Positions 56,495-64,000 of a stretch of 64,000 bases of DNA are shown one piece after another (the stretch's first letter is position 1; each line of letters starts with the position of its first letter). The DNA is from Paralcaligenes sp. KSB-10. GTDB lineage: Bacteria > Pseudomonadota > Gammaproteobacteria > Burkholderiales > Burkholderiaceae_B. The DNA lies in assembly GCF_021266465.1 (NCBI RefSeq), contig NZ_CP089848.1, positions 1,612,001-1,676,000 of the forward strand. Reading direction: 5' to 3'. The position numbers were made by a program, and so were the translations under genes. The notes under the pieces were generated by a model. The model had not been told where the DNA came from. It did not search any database and saw only the letters and a list, made by a program, of their open reading frames with translations.

Positions 56495-57289
56495 CTACAG
56501 CTTTTCGGTTTCCCCTGACTGAGGCTTCCAGACCAGCAGTCGCTGTTCCACGAAGGTCACGATGCCATCGAGTACCAGCGCAAAAACGGTGAGCACCACG
56601 ATTCCCGCAAATACCGTATTCACATCCAGAGTGCCTTCGGCCTGCAGGATGAGATAGCCTACGCCGCTGGCCGAACCCAGGTATTCGCCGACGACCGCCC
56701 CTACAAAGGCCAGCCCCACCGAGGTATGCAGGCTTGAAAACACCCAGCTTGTTGCAGACGGAATATACACATGGCGCAGCAATTGCTTGCGGTTCGCACC
56801 GAGCATGCGCGCATTGTCGAGCAAGGTGCTGCTGACCTCGCGCACACCCTGGTATACGTTGAAAAACACGATGAAAAACACCAGGGTTACCGCCAGCGCC
56901 ACCTTGGACCATATGCCCAGGCCGAACCACATGCCGAAGATAGGAGCCAGGATGACCCGCGGCATGGAGTTGGCCGCCTTGATGTAAGGATCGAGAATGG
57001 CGCTGGCACCTCGCGACAGGCCCAGCCACAGCCCCACTCCCAGGCCCGAAATCGTTCCGATGAAAAATGCCAGCACGGTTTCGGTAAGGGTAACGCCAAG
57101 ATGCTGATAGATATCGCCATTGACCACGAACCAGGCCCAGATGATCTTGACGACCTCGACGGGTTGGCCGAAGAAAAATGCGAAATTCACGTTTTGCGAC
57201 GCAAAATACCAGCTGACAAGAATTACCGTCAGTAGCAGCAGTTGCCAAAAACGCATGGCTGAAGAGTTGAATTTGAATAACTTGGACAT
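56495..57289 (-). CDS. ABC transporter permease, TauC/SsuC family
   Basis: A 264-residue permease with about six helices. The N-terminal segment and the EAA loop (REVSSTLLDNARMLGANRKQLLRHVYIP) place it among nitrate/sulfonate/taurine-type permeases. The frame is open upstream, but ATG 57289, one base after the ATPase stop, is the natural start. It is the last gene of the operon binding protein-ATPase-permease. Substrate unresolved (alkanesulfonate, taurine, or an aromatic or pyrimidine precursor). Confidence 0.87.
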   Translation of the reverse strand: MSKLFKFNSSAMRFWQLLLLTVILVSWYFASQNVNFAFFFGQPVEVVKIIWAWFVVNGDIYQHLGVTLTETVLAFFIGTISGLGVGLWLGLSRGASAILDPYIKAANSMPRVILAPIFGMWFGLGIWSKVALAVTLVFFIVFFNVYQGVREVSSTLLDNARMLGANRKQLLRHVYIPSATSWVFSSLHTSVGLAFVGAVVGEYLGSASGVGYLILQAEGTLDVNTVFAGIVVLTVFALVLDGIVTFVEQRLLVWKPQSGETEKL

Positions 57290-57290
57290 C

Positions 57291-58100
57291 TCAGGCCCGC
57301 TTCTGTTGGGCATAGCCCTTGAGTACTTCTTCACGCAGAACATCCCAGATCGCCTGGTGCAGTTCCACGAACCGGGGATTGGTTCGAACTTCGGCCACAT
57401 CGCGCGGCCGGGGAATATCGATATCGAACTCACCTATGGGATGAGTGGCCGGGCCCGCCGACAACACCACGACCCGATCGCTCATGGCGATGGCTTCATC
57501 GAGGTCGTGAGTAATGAACAAGACCGCCTTGCGCTTGGCCATCCATAAATCGAGCACCTCGTTTTCCATGAGCTGCCGGGTTTGAATGTCGAGCGCGGAA
57601 AACGGCTCATCCATCAGGATGATGTCGGGGTCGCGTATCAGTGTCTGGGCCAGCATCACGCGTTTGCGCATCCCCCCGGACATCTGGTGTGGGTAACGGT
57701 CTTCAAAGCCTCCCAGGCCTACACGTTTCAGCCATTCATTGCCCCTGCTCTGGGCCTCGGCGCGTGGCACATCCGCGAACTCGAGCCCCGCCGTCACGTT
57801 GTCGAGCGCATTGCGCCAGGGCAGCAATGCCTCGCCCTGAAACATGTACCCGGCGCGATGATTGATGCCGGCCAAGGTTTCTCCGAAGACCTTGACCTGC
57901 CCCGACGAAGGAGCAAGCAAGCCGGCCCCCACGTTGAGCAAGGTCGACTTGCCGCAGCCCGTTGGCCCTACGACCGAGACGAACTCGCCCGGTGCAATGG
58001 CCAGAGTAGACTCCTTGACAGCCGTGTAGCGCTGCTGATCACCCTCGCGCGATACAAAAGTGCAGGTGATGTTATCCAGTAAAAGCGCTGCGTCAGGCAT
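57291..58100 (-). CDS. ABC transporter ATP-binding protein, TauB/SsuB family
   Basis: A 269-residue ATPase. Walker A GPTGCGKST, the Q-loop MFQGEALLPWRNALDNVTAG, signature MSGGMRKRVMLAQTL, Walker B IILMDEPFSALD and the H-switch FITHDLDEA are intact. The Q-loop ALLPW-type motif is typical of the nitrate/sulfonate/taurine group. Its start overlaps the end of the binding-protein gene by 8 bases. Confidence 0.92.
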   Translation of the reverse strand: MPDAALLLDNITCTFVSREGDQQRYTAVKESTLAIAPGEFVSVVGPTGCGKSTLLNVGAGLLAPSSGQVKVFGETLAGINHRAGYMFQGEALLPWRNALDNVTAGLEFADVPRAEAQSRGNEWLKRVGLGGFEDRYPHQMSGGMRKRVMLAQTLIRDPDIILMDEPFSALDIQTRQLMENEVLDLWMAKRKAVLFITHDLDEAIAMSDRVVVLSAGPATHPIGEFDIDIPRPRDVAEVRTNPRFVELHQAIWDVLREEVLKGYAQQKRA

Positions 58101-59133
58101 GAGGATATTTCTTGTTGGCTTTGATGACGAAATCGTTCGTCCAGATCTTGGAGAGATTGATTTTGTCCGCGGCGAAATTCGCGATGTAGGCAGCCTGGGC
58201 TTTCAAGGCCGTTTGCGGGCCATCGGACGGAACCATGCCGTCGGGCGAGAGCGCTTCTTTATTGCCCTGCAAGGCAAGCTTGTATAGATCGGGGTCGCCC
58301 AGCAAATAAGACTTAGGCACAACCTTGGCGATGTCGTCGAAGCTGGCCGCCTGTATCCATTTGTCGGCGCGCACAATGGCGTTGGCCAGCGCCTGGGTCG
58401 TGTTGGGGTTTTTATCGATGAAGGCCTGCGAGGTGTACAGGCAACCGGAAGGCATATTGCCGCCGAAGATTTCCTTGGTGTCTTTGAGCGTACGCGTATC
58501 GGCGATGATCTTCAATTCTTTGGCATGCACCAGCGTACTGATGACCGGATCGAGATTGGCTATGGCATCGATCTGTCCGGTGCGCAGCGCCGTGATGGCG
58601 CCGGAGCCCGCGCCCACGCCGATAAAAGAAACATCGGAAGGCTTCAGGCCATGCTTGGCCAGGAAGAAGCTGGCCATCATATTGGTGGACGAGCCCGGTG
58701 CGGTAACACCGATTTTCTTGCCCTTGAGGTCGGCAGGGGTTTTATAGCCGGCCATGGTTTTGGTGGATACCCCCAAAACAATCATGGGAGCGCGCCCCTG
58801 CTGAGCAAAAGTGCGATAGAACTGCCCTTTGGATTGCAGCAGAATGGTATGTTCGAAGGCGCCCGACACCACATCGGCGCTGCCCCCCACCACGGCCTGC
58901 AAGGCTTTGGAGCCACCGGCAAAGTCGATGACCTTGGCGTTCAGGCCTTCATCCTTGAAATAGCCTTTGAGTTCGGCGATGGACAGGGGCAGATAATAAA
59001 TGAGAGCCTGGCCGCCTACGGCGATTTGCACATCTTTCTTCTCGATTCCCTGGGCGCGCACCAGACCTGGAGCGATCGTCGCAGCACCTGCAACACCCGC
59101 CAATTTTAGTAAATCACGACGAGATATAGACAT
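58093..59133 (-). CDS. Substrate-binding protein of TauA/SsuA type with Tat-like signal
   Basis: A 346-residue binding protein of the NMT1/TauA-like family. The N-terminus MSISRRDLLKLAGVAGAATI has a twin-arginine motif, predicting Tat export, which is unusual for binding proteins of this group but seen in Alcaligenaceae. YYLPLSIAELKGYFKDEGLN and FAGGSKALQAVVGGSADVV are family signatures. ATG 59133 has AGGAGG 7 bases upstream. The natural ligand is not deducible. Confidence 0.88.
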   Translation of the reverse strand: MSISRRDLLKLAGVAGAATIAPGLVRAQGIEKKDVQIAVGGQALIYYLPLSIAELKGYFKDEGLNAKVIDFAGGSKALQAVVGGSADVVSGAFEHTILLQSKGQFYRTFAQQGRAPMIVLGVSTKTMAGYKTPADLKGKKIGVTAPGSSTNMMASFFLAKHGLKPSDVSFIGVGAGSGAITALRTGQIDAIANLDPVISTLVHAKELKIIADTRTLKDTKEIFGGNMPSGCLYTSQAFIDKNPNTTQALANAIVRADKWIQAASFDDIAKVVPKSYLLGDPDLYKLALQGNKEALSPDGMVPSDGPQTALKAQAAYIANFAADKINLSKIWTNDFVIKANKKYPHA

Positions 59134-59362
59134 AAGTGACCTCCTGAGTTGTCCATCGAATAAAAACAAACCGGGCAAGCCGGCATTCATATATCAGATA
59201 GCAGCAAGTGACATGCAGCGCGTGGAGCCTGCTTGCCTGAAACACCTTACAAAGGCCGCGTCTGGCTTATAATTTCCAGATATTACCCGAGAACACAAGC
59301 CCGGCTAATCGGGTATTTCACTACATTTCATTGACGATACTTCAAGCCGCATCAAAAAACCG
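59134..59362. other. Spacer between recR end and the ABC operon start
   Basis: A 229-base spacer. It contains the minus-strand promoter of the ABC operon and an inverted repeat TACCCGA ... TCGGGTA (about 59283-59314) that could be the recR terminator on the minus strand. A TATAAT near 59268 lies on the + strand with no gene downstream. Confidence 0.35.
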
Positions 59363-59971
59363 TCAAGTGACGCGGCGCTCCATGAGAGCCCATGCAATCG
59401 TTCCGGCGTCCACGTATTCAAGCTCGCTGCCGGCCGGAACGCCTCTGGCCAGGCGCGTCACGGCCAAGCCCTTGGAGCGCAGCAATTCGGACAAATAATG
59501 AGCCGTGGTCTCGCCCTCGGCCGTGAAGTTGGTCGCCAGGATGACTTCACGCACCACTCCGTCGCCGACGCGCTGCAGCAAGCGGTCGAACTCCAGTTCC
59601 TGCGGCCCCACGCCTTCAAGCGGCGCCAAACGGCCCATCAGCACGTAATACAGGCCCCGGTATCCGTGGCTTGATTCGATCATGTTCTGATCGGCGGGCG
59701 TCTCCACCACGCACAGCACAGCCTGGTCGCGCTTGGGATTGAGGCACGTGGCGCAAACTTCATCTTCGGTAAAGCTGTTGCAGCGCGCGCAATGGCGCAG
59801 CCCCTGCGCAGCGCCCGCCAAGGCACGGCTGAGCAAATCGGCTCCAGCCAGGTCGTGCTGCAGCAGGTGGTAAGCCATGCGGCGTGCCGAGCGCACCCCT
59901 ACGCCAGGCAAGCGGCGCAGCGCCTCTATAAGCGCCTTGAGCGGTTCGGGTTCGGGCAGCGGAGCATCCAT
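59363..59971 (-). CDS. recR: Recombination protein RecR
   Basis: A 202-residue RecR. The helix-hairpin-helix region [27 protein letters not shown], the four-cysteine zinc finger ([16 protein letters not shown]) and the Toprim segment ([21 protein letters not shown]) are present. RecR works with RecO and RecF to load RecA on gapped DNA. ATG 59971 overlaps the ybaB stop (ATGA), giving the conserved dnaX-ybaB-recR order. Confidence 0.97.
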   Translation of the reverse strand: MDAPLPEPEPLKALIEALRRLPGVGVRSARRMAYHLLQHDLAGADLLSRALAGAAQGLRHCARCNSFTEDEVCATCLNPKRDQAVLCVVETPADQNMIESSHGYRGLYYVLMGRLAPLEGVGPQELEFDRLLQRVGDGVVREVILATNFTAEGETTAHYLSELLRSKGLAVTRLARGVPAGSELEYVDAGTIAWALMERRVT

Positions 59972-60297
59972 CAGAACGGCAGTTTCATCCCGGGAGGCAT
60001 AGGCATGCCGGCCGTGACAGCCGACATTTTTTCCTGCGAAGTGGCTTCAGCCTTGCGCAGCGCATCGTTGAATGCCGCGGCAACCAGGTCTTCGAGCATG
60101 TCCTTGTCGTCGGCCAGCAGGCTGGGATCGATCGTGACCCGCTTTACATCGTGCCGGCAGCTCATGGAGACTTTGACCAGGCCACCGCCGGAAGCGCCTT
60201 CCACCACGATTTCCGCCAAGGCTTCCTGAGCCTTTTTCATGTTTTCCTGCATCTGCTGAGCTTGACGCATCAAGCCGGCGATCTGGCCTTTCATCAT
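59971..60297 (-). CDS. ybaB: YbaB/EbfC nucleoid-associated protein
   Basis: A 108-residue YbaB/EbfC protein that binds DNA as a dimer and acts as a nucleoid-associated factor. [20 protein letters not shown] and a [16 protein letters not shown] segment are typical. The frame is open upstream, but ATG 60297 gives the family's start and length and lies 34 bases after the dnaX stop. Confidence 0.95.
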   Translation of the reverse strand: MMKGQIAGLMRQAQQMQENMKKAQEALAEIVVEGASGGGLVKVSMSCRHDVKRVTIDPSLLADDKDMLEDLVAAAFNDALRKAEATSQEKMSAVTAGMPMPPGMKLPF

Positions 60298-60331
60298 AAT
60301 GAACTGTCCTGAATAAAAAGATAAAGGCGGC

Positions 60332-62233
60332 TTAAGCTGCCTTGGGTGTAATGGGCGCGGCCTGGACCGATCCCGGTACCACCCTTGCCCCAAAATCGTT
60401 GATCAGCGATTGCACCAGCGGGTCGGTTTGAACCGCCTGCTCGGCCTCTTGCTGACGTGCCGCGCGATGCGCCTGCGCCACCGCATGCGCCGTTTCGTCG
60501 CCAGTCTGGCCGTATTCCACGTCGACGGAAACTACCGTACCGAAATGCTCGGACAGCACCGTGCACAGACGGGACTTGCCCGGACTTTCCGCCAAAGAGC
60601 GGATGGCCACACGCAGATTGACCTGATCGCCCTGCGACCCCAGCCACTCGCTCTGGCGCGCCAGTTCGGCGGCCAGGCCGCTCAAGGGCAGGCGCGCCGC
60701 CAATGCCGGCCAGGCGGCGGCGGTCATGTCGCGCAGCCTGGGCGATTTCGTCTTGGATCGTTCTGGAACAAATACCGGTGCGGCCTGAGCGCCGGCGTCC
60801 AGAAACGTTTCGGGATCGGCATTATCGAAGCTTGCCTGATCGATTGCTTCGAACCCGGAGGGATCGCTGAGAGGTTCGTTCTCCCAGGCGGGAATGTCGC
60901 CGGGATCGTAGGGCTCCGGCTCGGCCGGGAAGTCAGGCGGCGATGCCTCCGGAGTCGGGACACGCGTTTCAACAGGCGGAGCCGCCGGGACGACAGGCAA
61001 AGGCTCCGCTGCCGTGGCGGAGTGAACGGGGCCACTGGCTGCCTCTGGAGCGGCGACTCGAGGCGCAACAGGCTCCGAAACCGCTGGCACAGGCTTCGGA
61101 ATATCAGCCGGGGCCGGCGCTGGAATCGATTGAGCGTCGCTTTCACCGGAGGTGGGCGCCAAGGCCAGCATGCGCAGGCAGGCCATCACAAATCCCGCAT
61201 ATTCGTCTGGCGCAAGCGCCAACTCGTGGCGGCTATGCACCGCAACGGAATAAAACAGCTGCACCAGATCCGGATGCATGCCGCGGGCCAAGGCCATGAC
61301 ATCGCCGGCAACGGGATCGTCGTCGGGGATCGTGCCGCCAACGCGCTGCTCGATGGCGATGCGCGACAACAGCACGGCCAAATCGGCCAAGGCCCCGGAA
61401 TAGGATAAGCCGCGAGTGGCGAGTTCGTCGGCCACCAGCAGAACCTCTTTGGCGCTGGCGGACGACAGAGCCTGCAACAGACGCAGCAAATGGCGCTGGT
61501 CGATCGTACCCAGCATGCCCTGAATGGATTCGGTCGTGAGATGGCCCGCGCTGTAGGCAATCGCCTGATCCGCCAGCGACAGGGCATCGCGCATGGACCC
61601 CGATGCGGCCTGGGCCAGCAAACGCAAAGCGGGTTTCTCGTAAGCAATGCCCTCTTGTCCGAGTACGCTTTGCAAATGATCGACGATAGACTCGGATGCC
61701 ATCTGCTTCAGATTGAACTGCAGGCAGCGGGACAGCACGGTGACCGGGATCTTCTGCGGATCGGTTGTAGCCAGAATGAACTTGACGTGAGGCGGCGGCT
61801 CTTCAAGCGTTTTGAGCATGGCGTTGAACGCATGCCCGGTAAGCATGTGCACTTCATCGATCATGTAAACCTTGAAGCGACCCACGCTGGGCGAGTACAC
61901 CGCCTGCTCGAGCAGTTGCGTCATTTCGTCGACGCCGCGGTTGGAAGCGGCATCGAGCTCCAGGTAATCGACAAAGCGCCCGGAATCGATCTCGGTACAG
62001 GCGCGGCATACGCCGCAGGGCGTTGCCGTAATACCTGTTTCACAATTCAGGGATTTGGCCAGAATGCGGGACAAGGTGGTTTTACCGACACCGCGGGTTC
62101 CCGTGAACAGCCACGCATGGTGCAGGCGCTGGGTCGACAGCGCATGCGTCAGCGCCCGGACCACATGGTCCTGCCCGATAAGGGTGTCAAACGAACGAGG
62201 CCGCCATTTACGCGCCAGTACCAAATAAGTCAT
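60332..62233 (-). CDS. dnaX: DNA polymerase III subunits gamma and tau
   Basis: A 633-residue clamp-loader subunit. Walker A GTRGVGKT (45-52), a zinc module with Cys64, 73, 76 and 79, the sensor region [20 protein letters not shown] and domain III are intact. A proline/alanine-rich linker (about 365-485) leads to the tau-specific C-terminus. I saw no A-rich slippery heptamer of the E. coli type that would make the short gamma form, so only tau may be produced. It lies 105 bases downstream of ffs. Confidence 0.96.
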   Translation of the reverse strand: MTYLVLARKWRPRSFDTLIGQDHVVRALTHALSTQRLHHAWLFTGTRGVGKTTLSRILAKSLNCETGITATPCGVCRACTEIDSGRFVDYLELDAASNRGVDEMTQLLEQAVYSPSVGRFKVYMIDEVHMLTGHAFNAMLKTLEEPPPHVKFILATTDPQKIPVTVLSRCLQFNLKQMASESIVDHLQSVLGQEGIAYEKPALRLLAQAASGSMRDALSLADQAIAYSAGHLTTESIQGMLGTIDQRHLLRLLQALSSASAKEVLLVADELATRGLSYSGALADLAVLLSRIAIEQRVGGTIPDDDPVAGDVMALARGMHPDLVQLFYSVAVHSRHELALAPDEYAGFVMACLRMLALAPTSGESDAQSIPAPAPADIPKPVPAVSEPVAPRVAAPEAASGPVHSATAAEPLPVVPAAPPVETRVPTPEASPPDFPAEPEPYDPGDIPAWENEPLSDPSGFEAIDQASFDNADPETFLDAGAQAAPVFVPERSKTKSPRLRDMTAAAWPALAARLPLSGLAAELARQSEWLGSQGDQVNLRVAIRSLAESPGKSRLCTVLSEHFGTVVSVDVEYGQTGDETAHAVAQAHRAARQQEAEQAVQTDPLVQSLINDFGARVVPGSVQAAPITPKAA

Positions 62234-62338
62234 GCGAGAGTGTAAAGCCCTGAGACTATTTAAAGATAAACGAAAAGTTTACCGGATTCGAGGGGGCTTG
62301 GGGGGTATTTGAAGGACAAACGAGGCTAAAGCAAGAAA

Positions 62339-62433
62339 GGCGAGCCTGACTTCGGCACTGATCCTAAGCGACTATGGCTGCTTCGTTCCCGACCTGACCA
62401 GGTTCACCGCCGAACCATGCGAAGGGGCCCGCC
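62339..62433 (-). ncRNA. ffs: Signal recognition particle RNA (4.5S)
   Basis: On the minus strand a 95-base RNA runs from GGCGGGCC to GGCTCGCC; these ends pair (one G-U) as the closing stem. The core ACCTGGTCAGGTCGGGAACG then AAGCAGCCA is the conserved SRP Alu-less domain IV with its GGAA-type tetraloop and Ffh-binding asymmetric loop. A TAAACT hexamer 7 bases before the 5' end is a possible -10, and TTTCTTGCTTT follows the 3' end as terminator. It binds Ffh to target membrane proteins. Position before dnaX is common in proteobacteria. Confidence 0.95.
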
Positions 62434-62515
62434 GATTGAGAGTTTAACAGGAGTTGCCTGCAGGGCTGGGCGCACGGCCGGCCTGAATCGCAAAATGATG
62501 ATTCCACACGGCTTT

Positions 62516-64000
62516 TTAACACTCCACCCAGATATCCGCCCGCGGAAAATAAAGCGCCCCTCGCGCCGGGCGGCCGTCCAGCGCCGACACCTGCGAACAA
62601 TAGCGCTGTATCTGCGCGCCATGACGCTCGCGCATGCGGGCGGCGAATGTGTCCGGCGTATCGTCCGGCCAGGGTATTCCGGTTTTGTAATCGACCACCA
62701 GCCAGCCTTTTTCTTCCGAAATAGCCAGATCGATCACCGACACACGTCCGGCCGCATCCAGCAGAGACCATTCGCGGTAGGCTCTTGCCGCCCGCAACAG
62801 CCATTGTCCGCGGCTGCTCGCCAGCGTCGCCACCAGGGTTTGGCGAACGGCATCCGCAGCCGCATCCAGCGCAGTTCGCGGCACACCGGCACGGCCGAGC
62901 TGGGTCCTCATGATTTCCACGCTGTCGTCGACACGCTGGGCGGGCCACTGTTCGAGGCCTTCCTTGCCGATGTGCTCCAGCCAGGCATGCGCCACCGTAC
63001 CTATGGCCGCCTCGTCGCCGGATTCCTCCTGCCATTGCCAGGCCGCGCCGCGTTGCACCGCAACGCGTGGCGGCTCGACAGCCGGCAGATCGTTCTCGCC
63101 CACACGCACAAGCCGGCGCGAGGCCGCCACCGGCGCCAACGGCGGGATGGGGTCAGTCCGCTCTACCAGAGACGGCGCGGCGGGCTGCTGAATATGTTCC
63201 CACAAGCGTCCCAGCAAGCTGCCCGCTGCCGGCGCCTTGATCGTACGCCCCTCTTTTTTATCGTCCAATCCCAGCATCCCTATCAAATGCAACTGTTCGC
63301 GCGCGCGCGTCACCGCCACATACAACAGGCGATCGGTCTCGTAGCTGGCGCGTTTCTTTTCGCGCTCGGCCAGATAGGACGACACAGGATCCGGCTCATC
63401 CGAGGCGCGGTGCCTGATCGGCCCCAACAAGAGACGCCCTTCGCTTTGCTCGAAACGAACCAGCTTCTGGGCCTCGGGACGGGGCCGGCGGTGCAGACCC
63501 ATCAAAATAACCGTGTCGAACTGCAAGCCCTTGGATTTATGTATGGTCATGACTTCGACCGCGTGGCCGGCGCTATTTGGCGCAGCGTACAAATGATCCA
63601 GATGCAGGTCCAGGTCGGCCGGATCGAGGGCACCGTAAGGCGCCAGCTTTTCGATCAGGCGGAAGACTCGCTCCGCATCGGCCTGGTCGCTTGCGCCGGG
63701 ATACACAGCCGGCCCTCCAAGACGTTGCCAGCAGCGCTCGAGCCACGCCGCAAAAGGCACGCTGCCGGAGCGATTGCCCTGGTCAAGCAAAATTGACGCC
63801 ACCCTGCGTAAACGCCTGGCTTCGCCAGGCTCCAGGCCCGTCTTGCCTTGCGCATCGAGTTTCAGCCACGCCGACAACACCATGGGAGCGGCCTGGAAAT
63901 GGTCGCTTCCGAACAGAGTATGCAAACTGGCCAGCGTCAAGCCGCAGACAGGTGAGCGCAAGACCGATAACCAGGCCAGTCGATCGGCGTGATGCAGCAG
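62516..64000 (-). CDS. addA: UvrD/AddA-like helicase with C-terminal PD-(D/E)XK nuclease, C-terminal part
   Basis: The frame is open to the window end, so only the last about 494 residues are seen. The helicase 2A/2B region has motif V-VI elements EVMTIHKSKGLQFDTVILMG and YVAVTRAREQLHL. A nuclease domain follows, with VSVIDLAISEEKGWLVVDYKTG containing the Asp-(X)n-Asp-Tyr-Lys catalytic set. This is the AddA architecture of AddAB-type double-strand-break repair. Identification as AddA instead of another UvrD-family fusion depends on the missing N-terminus and an AddB partner, likely upstream. Confidence 0.82.
   Translation of the reverse strand: MLHHADRLAWLSVLRSPVCGLTLASLHTLFGSDHFQAAPMVLSAWLKLDAQGKTGLEPGEARRLRRVASILLDQGNRSGSVPFAAWLERCWQRLGGPAVYPGASDQADAERVFRLIEKLAPYGALDPADLDLHLDHLYAAPNSAGHAVEVMTIHKSKGLQFDTVILMGLHRRPRPEAQKLVRFEQSEGRLLLGPIRHRASDEPDPVSSYLAEREKKRASYETDRLLYVAVTRAREQLHLIGMLGLDDKKEGRTIKAPAAGSLLGRLWEHIQQPAAPSLVERTDPIPPLAPVAASRRLVRVGENDLPAVEPPRVAVQRGAAWQWQEESGDEAAIGTVAHAWLEHIGKEGLEQWPAQRVDDSVEIMRTQLGRAGVPRTALDAAADAVRQTLVATLASSRGQWLLRAARAYREWSLLDAAGRVSVIDLAISEEKGWLVVDYKTGIPWPDDTPDTFAARMRERHGAQIQRYCSQVSALDGRPARGALYFPRADIWVEC

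Noticed and set aside
60332-62233. Programmed frameshift in dnaX
   Set aside because: No A-rich slippery heptamer with a following hairpin was seen; the frame is continuous to a tau-type C-terminus.

Overview
The window looks like a chromosomal segment of a betaproteobacterium of the order Burkholderiales, most likely family Alcaligenaceae (Bordetella/Achromobacter/Pusillimonas relatives). This is inferred from moderately high GC, the conserved order carA-carB / greA / yhbY / rlmE-ftsH-folP-glmM / pst / ppk / ppx, and protein sequences typical of that group. No insertion sequence, prophage, CRISPR array or rRNA operon was seen. The first and last genes (a pentapeptide-repeat protein and an AddA-like helicase-nuclease) run off the ends.

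1-9.3 kb is the end of a type VI secretion (T6SS) cluster: two pentapeptide-repeat proteins, a DUF3540 spike-like protein, a DUF4150 PAAR-like tip, then tssJ, tssK, tssL and tssM, and a 47-residue membrane peptide. TssM carries a C-terminal SPOR domain, which is unusual and suggests direct binding to peptidoglycan. 9.4-12.9 kb holds a HSL-type esterase, a DJ-1/PfpI protein, a TerC/CBS membrane protein and tRNA-Pro(UGG).

13.2-28.4 kb is a respiratory block. A three-subunit cytoplasmic molybdoenzyme resembling the sulfite dehydrogenase SoeABC is divergent from narGHJI, which is followed by a PpiC-type isomerase, narK, a small conserved protein and an FNR regulator with all four cluster cysteines. 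The 305-bp divergent spacer holds a perfect 16-bp palindrome with CRP/FNR-type geometry. Together these genes could oxidise sulfite into the quinone pool and reduce nitrate under low oxygen.

28.4-33.1 kb encodes an SMP-30/gluconolactonase-like protein, a complete polar amino-acid ABC transporter and a DoxX protein. 33.1-41.7 kb is a phosphate island: pstSCAB, ppk, ppx and an OlsB-like ornithine-lipid acyltransferase. PHO-box-like sites precede pstS and ppk with the same spacing to the -10 hexamer, but no phoU, phoB or phoR lies alongside.

41.7-56.3 kb is core housekeeping: glmM, folP, ftsH, rlmE, yhbY, greA, a RutG-like pyrimidine permease, ychJ, a short-chain dehydrogenase, carAB and transaldolase. 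56.5-59.1 kb is a TauABC/SsuABC-type ABC importer with a Tat-type binding protein. 59.4-64 kb is recR-ybaB-dnaX, the SRP RNA gene ffs, and the 3' part of an addA-like gene.
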